Positions 1-40,095 of a stretch of 64,000 bases of DNA are shown piece after piece; positions within the stretch are counted from its first letter, which is position 1; every line of letters starts with the position of its first letter. The notes below the pieces were generated by a model, which saw only the letters and a list, made by a program, of their open reading frames with translations, was not told the DNA's origin and made no database searches. Source of the DNA: Sciurus carolinensis (Eukaryota > Chordata > Mammalia > Rodentia > Sciuridae); the NCBI RefSeq assembly GCF_902686445.1, contig NC_062227.1, forward strand, positions 28,202,777 through 28,266,776. Reading direction: 5' to 3'. The translations under genes were made by a program, and so were the position numbers.

Positions 1-37
1 GGTACTTTTTTTCAAAAAGTTTTTTTTTTTTTTTTAA

Positions 38-157
38 GTTGGAGATGGACACAATACATTTATTTTATTTATTTATTTTCATGTGGTGCTGAGGATCAAA
101 CCCAGTGCCTTACATATGCTAGGCAAGCGCTCTATCGCTGAGCCACAACCCCAGCTC
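38..157 (-). mobile_element. ID SINE, long-tail class
   Basis: Reverse complement of the tRNA-Ala-derived ID core (ggtgctgaggatcaaaccca to gagccacaaccccagct). On the opposite strand it is followed by the AT-rich tail with the ATTTATTTTATTT motif seen in several other copies. Confidence 0.85.
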
Positions 158-220
158 ATCTTTGTGGGTACTTTTATTTCATCTTGTTTATTTATCAAAA
201 TATTGGTGTCATGCTTAAGT

Positions 221-446
221 GTTTTAAATATACATTTTTGTGTGTTTGTATTTATTTTTTGTTTTTTCTTGGTACTGAGGATTGAACCCAGGAATGCTTT
301 ACCACCGAGCTACATCCCTAGCCCTTTTCATTTTTCATTTTGAGACAGGGCCTCTCGAAGTTGCTGAGGCTGGCCTTGAACATGAGATCCTCCTGCCTCA
401 GTCTCCCAAGTTGCTGGGATCACAGGCATATACCACCACACCCAGC
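221..446 (-). mobile_element. B1-dID composite SINE with 18-bp TSD
   Basis: The ID-like tail (ggtactgaggattgaaccca) and B1/7SL-like head (ctgggatcacaggcatatac) read on the minus strand. The flanks 203-220 and 447-464 are identical over 18 bases (ttggtgtcatgcttaagt), a textbook L1-mediated target-site duplication. Confidence 0.92.
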
Positions 447-1032
447 TTGGTGTCATGCTTAAGTTTAAGTTTCAATAAAATAAACATTGCAATGTTTTTT
501 TTAAGTTTGTTTGACATATTTAATCAAGAAAATCTTCACAGATAAGGAAAGCTTTCTAAGATACTAGCTGACGTTGTGGCTAATCTCAACCTCTCTGACT
601 TTGTCCCTCCTAGAAGTTACTTAATTTAAAATTACAAATTTCCCTCTAAGCCTATAAAAAATTACTACATTCTTTTCTAAAAATATAAATGATCACATTT
701 CTTATGCTAGAACTCAGCAGTAAGGTCATGAAGTAAGATTCATAGGTTGAGATAAAAACACATATATTGCTTGGAACTTAAAAATACTATCTTTCATTTA
801 AAAAGGAAAATAGATAACATCTTTTGTTTCACTTCATATTTTCACAAAAGATCATCAGTTACTTTAAATTTTTTTTTCATTTTCCAGGATGCTTCATGGA
901 GATAGGTTTATATTTTTCTCTCAGTGAAGCAACAATTAAGCAGGGTTGTCCTGTTCTCCAAGTGACCGAATCAGGCCACTCAGAAACCTGAACAGATTAT
1001 TGTTTTAAATCCCAGTTGTCCTATAGTTGTCC

Positions 1033-1067
1033 TAAAGTATAGGACAATCCAGTTGTCCTATACTTTA
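1033..1067. repeat. Perfect 15-bp inverted repeat (hairpin)
   Basis: The arms taaagtataggacaa (1033-1047) and ttgtcctatacttta (1053-1067) are exact reverse complements around the 5-base loop tccag. The decamer agttgtccta also occurs as a direct repeat at 1014, 1025 and 1051. It lies in the MYOM1 intron before the first exon in the window. Confidence 0.95.
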
Positions 1068-2036
1068 ATTTCATTTTAAGACTCTTCGATGAAATTATTT
1101 AAAAATAGGTTATGCATTTCAATAAGTATTTCTCAGTCTCCTTGGATGCAGTCCACTGAATCATACTTACCTTTTCTGTATGGCTCAGAGCCACAGTAGT
1201 AATCTTATTTATGGAGCAGTATTGCAATAAGTGATATCATTAAGGAATGAGATGCTATTAGTCCCTCTAACAAATAATGTCTTTGTGCCTGTTTTTTAGT
1301 TTTTCTGTTTGCTCTCTTGATCTCATTTTCCTTACAATGATAGTAGTTTCTTACTTTCTTCTAATTTTTTAGTTTAATCTGCTGAGGGAAACCAACAAAT
1401 TAGGCCTGTTAGAATTTTTTCCAGTGAAGTATAAATAGATTCCATGTGAGGAGTTAGGGAATTCTTCAGTGTGTGTGCAGGACACTAGCAAGTGGACTTT
1501 GTCATATCAGCACTAGTTTAGAGGTATGTTTTCTTATTTCTTGGTTTTGGGCAAGATTCCAAATGGGTGAGGTTTTATGGTAGAAAGGTTATCTACAGAA
1601 CTGAGAAAAAGGTAAAGCTAATGGAATTGTCCATATTCTTTCACGTTTATGACTCCTTTGTTGGCAGAAAAATCATGTCTCTCACGTTAGTAAAAATCAG
1701 AATTCTTAACCCAAGCAATACTTTTCTGTCATAAACTGAAGTCATGCCTTTAACATAATAAACAGCAAGCATATGAATGATTCACTTCCTTTTAAGAAGG
1801 ATTACAGGTAAGATAATGAATGATTAATATGAGCATTTGGTTCTGCTTCCAAATTAGATATTATGCAAAAATCAAGAAAGATTTAGTCAACACCTATCAC
1901 TTCTTTCCTCTTCATAACAATACAGATAAACAAAAAAATCTTTGATTTATATTCTCACAGCATCTCAGTCATGCAAACTGTGTGTTATAACACTAAACCT
2001 CAGTACTCTTCAGTGTTCATTTTTTTCCCCTTAAGT

Positions 2037-2275
2037 TTTATTTATTTTATTTACTTATTTATTTTGGTACCAGGGGTTGAACCCAGGGGCACTTAACCAC
2101 TGAGCTACATCCCCAGCTCCCCTCCACCCTTTTAAATTTATTTTATTTTGAGACAGGGTCTCACTGAGTTGCTGAGGGCCTCACTATGTTGCTGAGGCTG
2201 GCTTTGAACTTGCAATCCTCCTGCCTCAACCGCCTGAGCCACTGGGATTACAGGTGTAAGCCGCCACACTCTGCT
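2037..2275 (-). mobile_element. B1-dID composite SINE
   Basis: A-rich tail, ID-like part and B1-like head all on the minus strand, with an internal partial duplication of the ctcactgagttgctgagg segment. A short direct repeat cttaagt flanks it at 2030-2036 and 2276-2282. Confidence 0.88.
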
Positions 2276-2525
2276 CTTAAGTATTAATAATAGAGCTTAG
2301 TCAATATTTATTTTACAATCAAGGAATATGAGGATTGGTCATGTGTTATTAGGAACAGAAATAAAACATGGTCTGTTACTTACTATGGAGTACATTAAGC
2401 CCTTTACAAGAAACATATAGTGAATGTTTCACTTAAGGAACAATTGAGGTTTTAATTGATCATTATTTCGGGTTATCCGTGTAGCCAAATATGAAAATCA
2501 TCCTATTCAGTTTTCTCGTTTGTTT

Positions 2526-2606
2526 GTTTTTGCAATGCTATGGATTGAACTCAGAGCCTTACGCTTGCTAGGCAAGCACTCTACCACTGAGCCACATCCC
2601 CAGTTC
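2526..2606 (-). mobile_element. ID SINE
   Basis: Reverse complement of the ID core: atggattgaactcagagcct to accactgagccacatcccca. Confidence 0.85.
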
Positions 2607-3915
2607 CTGTTTGTTTTTTAAAGAAATTAAAAATCTGCTAGAGCTGGTGTTCACTAAGTTTTGCATGTGCTAAAAATCACTTTGTGGAGGTGGATAGTTA
2701 AAGCACACACTGCCATTAATAAGAATACTAATAGGTCATCTGTTAGACTCAGGAACCATGATCATGATCCTCATGCTACTTATGATGTGGGTACACGTTT
2801 CCTCTTGGCCTTCCCATTAGAGGACTTCTGACAACTTTTTCCCACTGACAAGTTTTATTGGATGGTAGACCAAGATGTTGGACTCCTGTAATACAATCTG
2901 GAGGGAAAACATCACTCCTTTGTGGAACATGTATTGGAAGATTTTTTAAATGTATTTTTAAAAAGAAAACTAAACCTTTCTGTGACTAATTATAATTTTT
3001 CTAATGTACTGAAACAAACCAAGTTCAGGCTGACAACTGAATGAGTGTATAAGTTTAAACAATGTTTTGCTTCTTTCAAACTGGATTTAGGCATAGATGT
3101 GAATGTTTCATATTCTGTACTAACTCTTTTTGAATTGCTATATTAGAGACAGGTGCAATTTATTATAATTCTCAAAAGACTAAAATAACTCAAAACACTA
3201 ACCAAATTGTTTTCTTTTCAAAGTCCCACACCCGTCTTCTTGAAACACGGGATCTCTTGAAACTCATTTATATTTAAATTTTCATGCTGTTCAATAAGAG
3301 TCTTTTCTAGGTTGCTGAAATTCTAATCCATAGGGGCATTTTTAGACTGATTTATGTTTATATGATCAACGTAGCAAGTTTCCATATATTTCTCTATTCT
3401 AAAATAGCTGACAAATTTCCAACATGTGCATATAGGCTAGTCTTAGTCTCCGTCTCCCCTTCAGTTTCTCTTTGGTTTCTTTATCCGTTTCTATCCTTTC
3501 CTGGTGACTTGATGGACATAGGTATTATTGAAGCAAAAGTCATAATTAGGACCTGATAGGGACCATTCAGTTTTCCTTTTTCTCAAGGCAGCCTTGTCCT
3601 CTTATTATAATCAATCCGTTCCCACAATTGTACCATCTGTCATATCAGCCAATTTTTACCAAGTCCTGGAAAAACAAAATTGTCCATGGTGTGGACTTCA
3701 CCTAGGACACATGGCATATTAGTTTAAGTCTATGTTATAATATAGGAGCTGAATTTTTAGGGCAAGAATGTCCATCTGCAGTGATCAGTTGGGGCTCTTT
3801 TCTTGCCAGACTCAGGACCTTGCTGTAGGGTTGAAGTAAAGCATCCCAAGGTAAGGAATCCTTACTTGGTTGGTTGCTACCACAAAGGATCAGTATCTTC
3901 TTTTTGATCTTCTAG

Positions 3916-33340
<29,425 letters not shown>

Positions 33341-33862
33341 ACGAGACCGGGTTGAGGGGTGCAGGGGGAGCCAAGATCAGCAGAGCTGACCTTGCTGCTG
33401 TGTGTGAGTGGTTGGGGTTAAGGGTCAGGAAGACGTCTTGGTTTCTCCTATTTTGTGCTGGCTTGGGGTGGGGGAACTGTCAAATCTAATTCATATGTTT
33501 AAAAAAGCATCAACTGATGACTCTTTAATTGGTTTTCATTATCTATAAATTATGTGCTGAGAAAATACCACTGGTAGCACATTTATTAGTTTTAAGGAAA
33601 AGATCCAAATAATGTTGGAGGGATGTTGCATGATGGTCAGAGAGCAGAGGAACGTGTTGTGGGGCAGAGTTGGGATTGGATGAGATTTTACCAGTAAGTT
33701 CTCTTGGGTAACAATGATACTTCAGCATCCTATCACCATGGACACCAGCTGGTAAGCCATCAGTGTGTTTTGGTGTGCTGTTACAACAGTGATGTGTGTT
33801 TCTGTGGGCAGCCTTGTGATCTGGCACCTCCTTGGTATGAATAAACCGTCTCACATCTTTCC
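33341..33862 (+). other. MYOM1: MYOM1 3' untranslated region
   Basis: Sequence between the stop codon and the likely cleavage site. It is free of recognisable repeats, unlike the DNA just downstream. The end is estimated about 15-20 bases after the AATAAA hexamer, before a GT-rich stretch (ctggtgtttctctg); the exact base cannot be fixed from sequence alone. Confidence 0.75.
33840..33845 (+). terminator. MYOM1: MYOM1 polyadenylation signal AATAAA
   Basis: A canonical AATAAA 500 bases after the stop codon, followed within about 30 bases by a GT/T-rich downstream element. It is the first canonical hexamer after the stop. Confidence 0.8.
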
Positions 33863-34396
33863 TGGTGTTTCTCTGATTCTGATTTGCCGCTCATTTGGGA
33901 GTCTTCTGCTGCTCCTTCCTCAACACTTCTCAGAGCACATTTTCTGGTTTACGTGTTTTGGTTAAAACAGAACCTCCAGAACATGACCAGTTAAGCCATC
34001 AGAGGTCTGAAATTACAGTTGCTACACATCGGGTCATTTACCATACAATCAAGCCAACCTCATGGTTAAGATACCCAAGGAAATTGAAGAAAAGGTGTCA
34101 GTTCCCTGTGATAAAATGGTGTGAGGTGCCCAGTGCCAGACTTGGCGACTAAGGGCCCACGGCTAAGAATAAAAGGCACCAACGCACCCTCCCTCTAGGC
34201 TCAGAGAACTGCCAGCTTTGGGGTGAGGCACCCTGCCAGGCTTGTGGAAAGGCAACTCCTAGCAACAGCTGCTTCAGGAAGTTTGATTCCCATCCCCCAG
34301 CACCACACAGGCAATCGGGCACACACACACAGCCCCCCAACTGGAAGAAAATGGTAATAGTGAAGTTTCCCCTTCCTCCTCCCACCAAGGGCAGGT
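33863..34396. other. Intergenic DNA just beyond MYOM1
   Basis: Repeat-free, moderately GC-rich DNA between the MYOM1 cleavage site and the first LTR. No further gene signal. Confidence 0.75.
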
Positions 34397-34776
34397 GTCT
34401 CAGTCTGTTTTATGCTGCTATCATAGACTATCTAGGACTGTGTGATTTGTAATTGCAAAAAGAGATTAATTTCCTATAGTCCTGGAGGCTGGGAAGTCCA
34501 AGATGAAGAGGCTGGCTTCTGGCAAGGAGCTTGCTGCATCATCCCATGGTGGTAGGAGGAAGGGTAAGAGTTTAAACTCACAAGAGGGGTGGAGGAGAGG
34601 ACCCAACTGGTACTTTTATCAGAAACCTGCTCCTGCTTTACACCATAACTGCAGTAATCCATTCATGAGCACCCTCATGATCTAATGACCTCTTTAAAGT
34701 CCTGCTTCTGAAGAGTGTTGCTTTAAAGATTAAGTTTTCAGTACATGAAATTTGGGGGACACATTCAAAATGTAGC
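34397..34776 (-). mobile_element. MaLR-like LTR
   Basis: tcagtctgttttatgctgct, tcctggaggctgggaagtcc, then tgaaatttgggggacacatt is the reverse-complement order of mammalian MaLR LTRs. It starts about 0.5 kb beyond the MYOM1 cleavage site. Confidence 0.7.
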
Positions 34777-34977
34777 AAGAGGGGATGGAGCAGAAGACTC
34801 CCCTATGTAGTTGGGAGGGTCCCTGCACACCCTCTCCTTTACAAGGTTCAAGGCTGGAAATTGCCTCTCAGCTCACTGTTGCCAATTCACTTGTCCAACT
34901 GAGACCTGATGCTGGTGCTATGGCATTGAGCACAGTGAGGTTTGAGACACTCTATTCTTACTTAGCCGTGGCAAGTG

Positions 34978-35400
34978 CTATGGTTTGGGTGTGCTTTGAG
35001 TATGTCCCCCAAGGGTCGTGTGTTGGCAGCTTGGTCCTCATTGTGTTGATGTAGGAGGTGATAGGACCTTTGAGAGGTGAGGCATTGTGGGAGGTGCTTA
35101 GGCCATTGGGGGCACTGCCCTCAGAAAGGTGGAGGTAGTTCTCATGAGAGCAAGTTACTGCCTGACCTCTGAATCATTCATCTGGCTTCCTGTCTGGCTA
35201 TGTGATCTCTCACTCCACACACACTCCCACATTGAAGCCACCTGCCATTAGGTCCTTGCCAAAAGCCAAACCAATAGGGGTTTCCTAATCTTGGTTTCAA
35301 CCTCCAACACTATGAGCTAAATAATAACCTCTTTTCTCTATAAAGTTACCCACATTCAAGTATTTTGCTATAATAATATAAAATAGATTGCTATTGCAGG
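34978..35400 (+). mobile_element. MaLR-like LTR
   Basis: gctatggtttgggtgtgctt, ttgatgtaggaggtgatagg, actatgagctaaataataac and tcaagtattttgctataata keep the MaLR LTR order from 5' to 3'. It is inverted relative to the LTR at 34397. Confidence 0.72.
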
Positions 35401-36154
35401 TAAATGAATTTCAGGGGTTAAGTGAAAGGAGGAAGGTGGTTGGCCAAGAACAATTTGAAGTTTTCCCTGCCAGAAGAAATGGGATACCTCTGGACAAGTG
35501 GACCCAGAAAGAATGAATTGCTGAATAGATTCCTGCCAGGGAGCCAGAGAGAGGGGAAAGGGTCAAACAGTGGCAGGTCTCCCAGGCTGTGAGGCTATAC
35601 AGGCAAGAGGTTGCTAAAACTCTCCAAAGAACATCCTACATAACAGCCAGCACAGCAGCATTTCCAATGTGGGGAGAAATGGGGCATAAGAGAGCACAGC
35701 CTGACAGCCCAACCTGCAGTTCCACCTGCTGGAACAGAGACTGCGGGGGAAGGAGAAGGATTCTGAATCATAAGAAGACAAAGTTTAAAATGGTGTGTTC
35801 TATATTCTGAAATTGTGTGAAAACGTATGAAGTTGAAGTGCACCATTCCACAGTCTTAATGAGAGGTGATATCAGGGAAAGAAATGATGCCCATATTCAG
35901 AGCTCTATATACTGAGATTTCCCAATAAAAATGGTTCGAAGAACTATTTTAGCCATTATAATGATGAAACTAAATCAGCTACATCATGATTTGGTGGCTT
36001 AGGTAAAAAGCTACTATTTCTAAACAGGAAAACATACGTGAAACTGAGATACTTTCTAACACAAATTTGCAAATTTGTAACCTGCTAAATGTGAGCTATT
36101 GATCTGCAAAAGGCATAGTGGAATGCAGAAAAGACAGTTTAGTTTTATTTTTAT
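35401..36154. other. Unassigned intergenic DNA
   Basis: No repeat or gene recognised. Short open frames on both strands lack conserved features. Confidence 0.75.
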
Positions 36155-36169
36155 AAAATTAAGATATAG

Positions 36170-36273
36170 GGCTGGGGATATAGCTCAGTTGGTAGAGTGC
36201 TTGCCTTGCAAGCACAAAGCCCTGGGTTCAATCCCCAGCACCACAAAACAAAAAAAAAAAAAAAAAAAAAAAA
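36170..36273 (+). mobile_element. ID SINE with perfect TSD
   Basis: ggctggggatatagctcagt through caatccccagcaccac and a long poly(A). The flanks aaaattaagatatag at 36155-36169 and 36274-36288 are identical. Short A-tail class, near the consensus, so recent. Confidence 0.95.
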
Positions 36274-36699
36274 AAAATTAAGATATAGTCAAATGATAAA
36301 TTTTGAAACTTTCCTAAGTCCTTGAAGTTTAGTTTTACATTTTTTCTATCTAGAAATCTAGTCATTGAAAAAAATTAATTTTAAGACTGCTTTTTATAAT
36401 ATAGCTAAATTTCCCTTTAATGTGTTAAACTATATTTATCAATTAATATATTTCCTTGTCATTATAATCACTACTATTGTCTGACTTAAACAAAACCATC
36501 CCAAGAACTCAAAGAACTTTATGACCTTCTAAGCTACATTTATAAATATGGAAAATTCAGTGTTCTTTTAAATGTTCTCATGTTATATATAAACCTAGAC
36601 CAACAGAAAATCACAATCAAGCATTTTAAGTTAGAATCACAAAGCTGAGCTGTTACTAGGCTAAATCATATATTTACATATATAAAAATCAAATACATA

Positions 36700-38450
36700 C
36701 AGACTCCATAATGCAATAGTATTAATTTTACCTAGATATGGTCCCTAGGACTGGGGACTGGAGTTTTAATACGGATACCTGAATGAAAGACATGCACGCA
36801 GATTGCTCAAGGTAGGAAGTCAGTACCAAAATCCCTGCATAAAGTTGATATGAGCAAAGGGTGACTTTGTCAAAACAAAACTGGGAATAGTAAAAATATC
36901 ACCAACTGACACTGAGAAACTGTATGGAATTTGCTATCTGCACGGAGGTCATTCTAGGGGAAAAAAAGCACTGCATGCATGTGGAGTCCATGTTTATAGC
37001 ACCACATGGTGCAGAAATCTCAAGTTAATAACTCCCACAAAATGGTCAATGGCCCCAGAGAAGCAAATGTAAAACTACATTACAGGAGACGTGTGTGTCT
37101 ATCCACAAAGGATTGCTGTTATGGAAAGTGTTCTCTCATCATAAACAACTTGAAAACCAGGGGGAGATATAGGAAAAAGGTGTCTGGGGATTGGCTAGCA
37201 GATGTGCAGGACTGTGATCCCTGAGAGAATGGGGAGAAGTTCAGACACCTCTGACTTCTCCAGCTTCTTGCCCGGATGTTCAGGCTGTCAGTCTCACTGA
37301 ACTGAAGAGATAGAGATTGAAGTTCAAGTAGGCTAAGATGTCTACATGTATGAGAAAGGGTATTAGAGAAAAGAGAATTTCACAGAGATTGGGCACTGGA
37401 GGGCTGCACATGGTCTTTGGCTGAACACTGCTCTGTGGTTGCGTGGGGAAAGATCCACGGGAACGTCACAGGCCAGACAATCCTTAGAGCTCACTTGTGC
37501 TGGAAGTAGTTCTCATCTCCACCAGTCAGAATGAAAAGACTTTGTGATACACAGAGTAATGGGTAGCATCCTCAGAAGTTTCTCACTTTGGTAGTGGAGT
37601 TAAAATAATCCTAGACTAAAAGCTGTTCTGAACTCATCCTAACAAAGCTTGAAAGTCAGGTTTAAAAGCATCAGATTTCTATAAGAGTTTAGCAAGTGTG
37701 TCATGAAGGAAGTATGACACACTTCAAATGAACACATTCTTCATATGTGTTCACCCTTTGCACATTATCAGATTCATCATAGCCAGTATCCAATCAAAAA
37801 TTAGCAGACCTACAAAGCATAAACATAAGACTAATAACTGGAATACAAATATAGTAATAATAACAAACCCAGAAATGACCAGATGACAGAATCAACAGAC
37901 AAGGGGTCTAAGAGTATATAGCTCAGTGACAGGGTGTATACTTGCATGTAGACCAGGATCTTAACATCCATTATAAATAAATATATTTCATATATTTAAG
38001 AAGCCAGATGAAAGACTGACAACATTAAGTGAGACATGGAAGAACACCAACACATATCATAATGAATTTGCTGAAAAACACTGATAAAGAGAAAATCTTA
38101 AAAGCAGTCAGAATAAAACAACAATGAATTATGTACAGGGGAACAAATATGAGAATAACACAAGACTTCTCTTGATAAGTGATAGAAGCCAGGGGACAAT
38201 GGTGCAAGATCTTTAAAGTGCCAAAAGAAAAACAGTCAACCAAGCATTCTCTACCTACTAAAGATACTGTGCAATAATTAAAGTAAAACAAAGACTTTTT
38301 CCAACAAACTGAAGCTGAGAGATCTACCACCCACAGATCTGTGCTGCAAGAAACATTGCAGTACAGAGGTAAGTGGCATCAGAAGGAAATTCAGATCCAC
38401 GGAGAATGAAGAGTGTCAGAACTGGTAAACATGTGGCTGAAGATGAAACA
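36700..38450 (+). mobile_element. Old L1 (L1M-type) fragment, boundaries uncertain
   Basis: tcactttggtagtggagtta, aacaaagcttgaaagtcagg, and later aaaagcagtcagaataaaac, gaagccaggggacaatggtg and ccaaccaagcattctctac-like segments resemble old L1 5' or non-coding sequence. No frame is preserved. The left boundary is a guess. Confidence 0.5.
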
Positions 38451-39587
38451 GTTATTCTCATTTTTTAGTTTCTTTTATTTTTGTTCCTGATGCACCTCTG
38501 CCAGAGACCTGGACTCAAACCCCAGCACACTCTCCCTCCATGGAAACCAGGGTTCTCCAGGCTCAGGGCAGATCCCAGCAAGGGTATTGCCAGGGAATAG
38601 ATGCTGGCCTGCCCCTGAGAGCACTCACCACCCCTTTCATCCCTCTGGTCTTGGGAAATCCAACTCTCCCCTGGGCTGGAGCACATAAGGGCCTCTTGCA
38701 GTGTCTGTGAACATGGTGAACAAGAAGAGAATTCCCAGGCCAGAAAGATATTTAGGATGTAACATGGAAAGGTCTTGGAGTGTGGACTGCAGCGGTGTCG
38801 AGGGAGCGCGAATGACTCAGGAGGACTTGCCTGCTACACACCTGAGCACCTGGATGGATAGTTTTGCAGCTGAAAGGAGGGCCACATGGGGATGGGAGAG
38901 ATTTCATGAAATGCAGCATCACGGAAAAGTTGTGAGTTTACCAAAGACTCAGAGTAAGAAATTATGGCTTTCAGAAGGTATTGGTTACAAAGAGCCCTGA
39001 CAACAAGAAAAGGAGGTGGTGTGAGAGGTGTAACCAGAAAGCAATGGAGGATGGTATTTACATGGTTACTGGGTTGAAGTCTAAGAACAAAAGAAAGAAT
39101 GTGAGTTAAAGCACCAGGAAGTCTGAATTCCTGTAGCGTGTATTAGAGAAACAAAAACAAAATAAAAGCCCTCTCATCTTTGTGGCACATTCACCAAATC
39201 TGCATTATGACAGCAAGTCTTTACAATAGAGGTATTAAGAGCCAGTGCTCTCAGGCATAGAATCGGGAATTTTCTTTACTGCTTTGGCAAATACAGCAAC
39301 ACTTCCAGGTACTGTGCAGCATTTGTGATGCAGACTAACACTGTTTTGTTATTAGCACAAACTGTATTCGGGTTACTTCTAAGTATCCACTGCTTTCAAC
39401 TGAAAGGGGGACTTATGGATTTAGAGTACCACTGGCACAACCTCAAGTGTTCATTATGTTCTGCTCAGTGGCCATTCGTTATCCACAGCAAGGTGTTTAG
39501 ATAAAACACAGATTTTATAGACGATTGATTACAGCCATGATACACATTGACCATTACATTGTAGATTTAGATGTTTGCAATTTGACC
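38451..39587. other. Unassigned intergenic DNA
   Basis: A GC-richer patch at 38490-38930 carries a 99-codon open frame (38701-39000), but no family is recognised. Confidence 0.7.
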
Positions 39588-39766
39588 TAGGAGGATCACA
39601 AGTTCAAAGCCAACCTCAGCAACTTAGTGAGGCCCTGAGCAACTGAGCGAGGCCCAATCTCAAAATAAAAAATAAAAACGGGCTGGGGATATGGCTTAAT
39701 GATTAAGTAACCCTGGGTTCAATTCCTGGTACCAAAAAAATAAATAAATAAAAATAAAAAAGAACT
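39588..39766 (+). mobile_element. B1-dID composite SINE, 5' truncated
   Basis: Starts within the B1 part (taggaggatcacaagttcaa), then ggctggggatatggcttaat to caattcctggtacc and an AAATAAAT-type tail. Confidence 0.87.
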
Positions 39767-40002
39767 TTAAGAAAAGTCTTAAGTTATTTAAATCACTTTT
39801 GATGCATCAAATATGATTACATTAAAATCTCAACCTCTAAAATGTACATGAAAGTTTCCAAACTTGCTTAGCTCCTGATGGAAGATGTGAGTACCAAGGA
39901 ACAGTGCCTACTCCCTGTTATCTACTTTAGAGGGTAAATATTTCTGTTCTGAAAAAAGGGAAAGAATGGTATACAAGTAAGTTTCATTGAAAACACTTTG
40001 GA

Positions 40003-40095
40003 AGCCTGAGGATATCGCTCAGTGTTAGAGCACTTGCTAGTCTTTCAGGTCCTGGATTCCATTGCTGATGCTGCAAAACAAAATATGTCCCCACC
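40003..40095 (+). mobile_element. ID SINE, degraded
   Basis: gcctgaggatatcgctcagt, gttagagcacttgctagtct and cctggattccattgctgatg are recognisable but diverged ID segments. Confidence 0.6.

Larger units (their letters stand above)
465..3915. other. MYOM1: MYOM1 intron upstream of the first visible exon
   Basis: AT-rich intron. Apart from the SINEs and the hairpin listed separately I recognise nothing at 465-1013, 1068-2029 or 2607-3915. The window starts inside this intron, so its full length is unknown. Confidence 0.85.
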
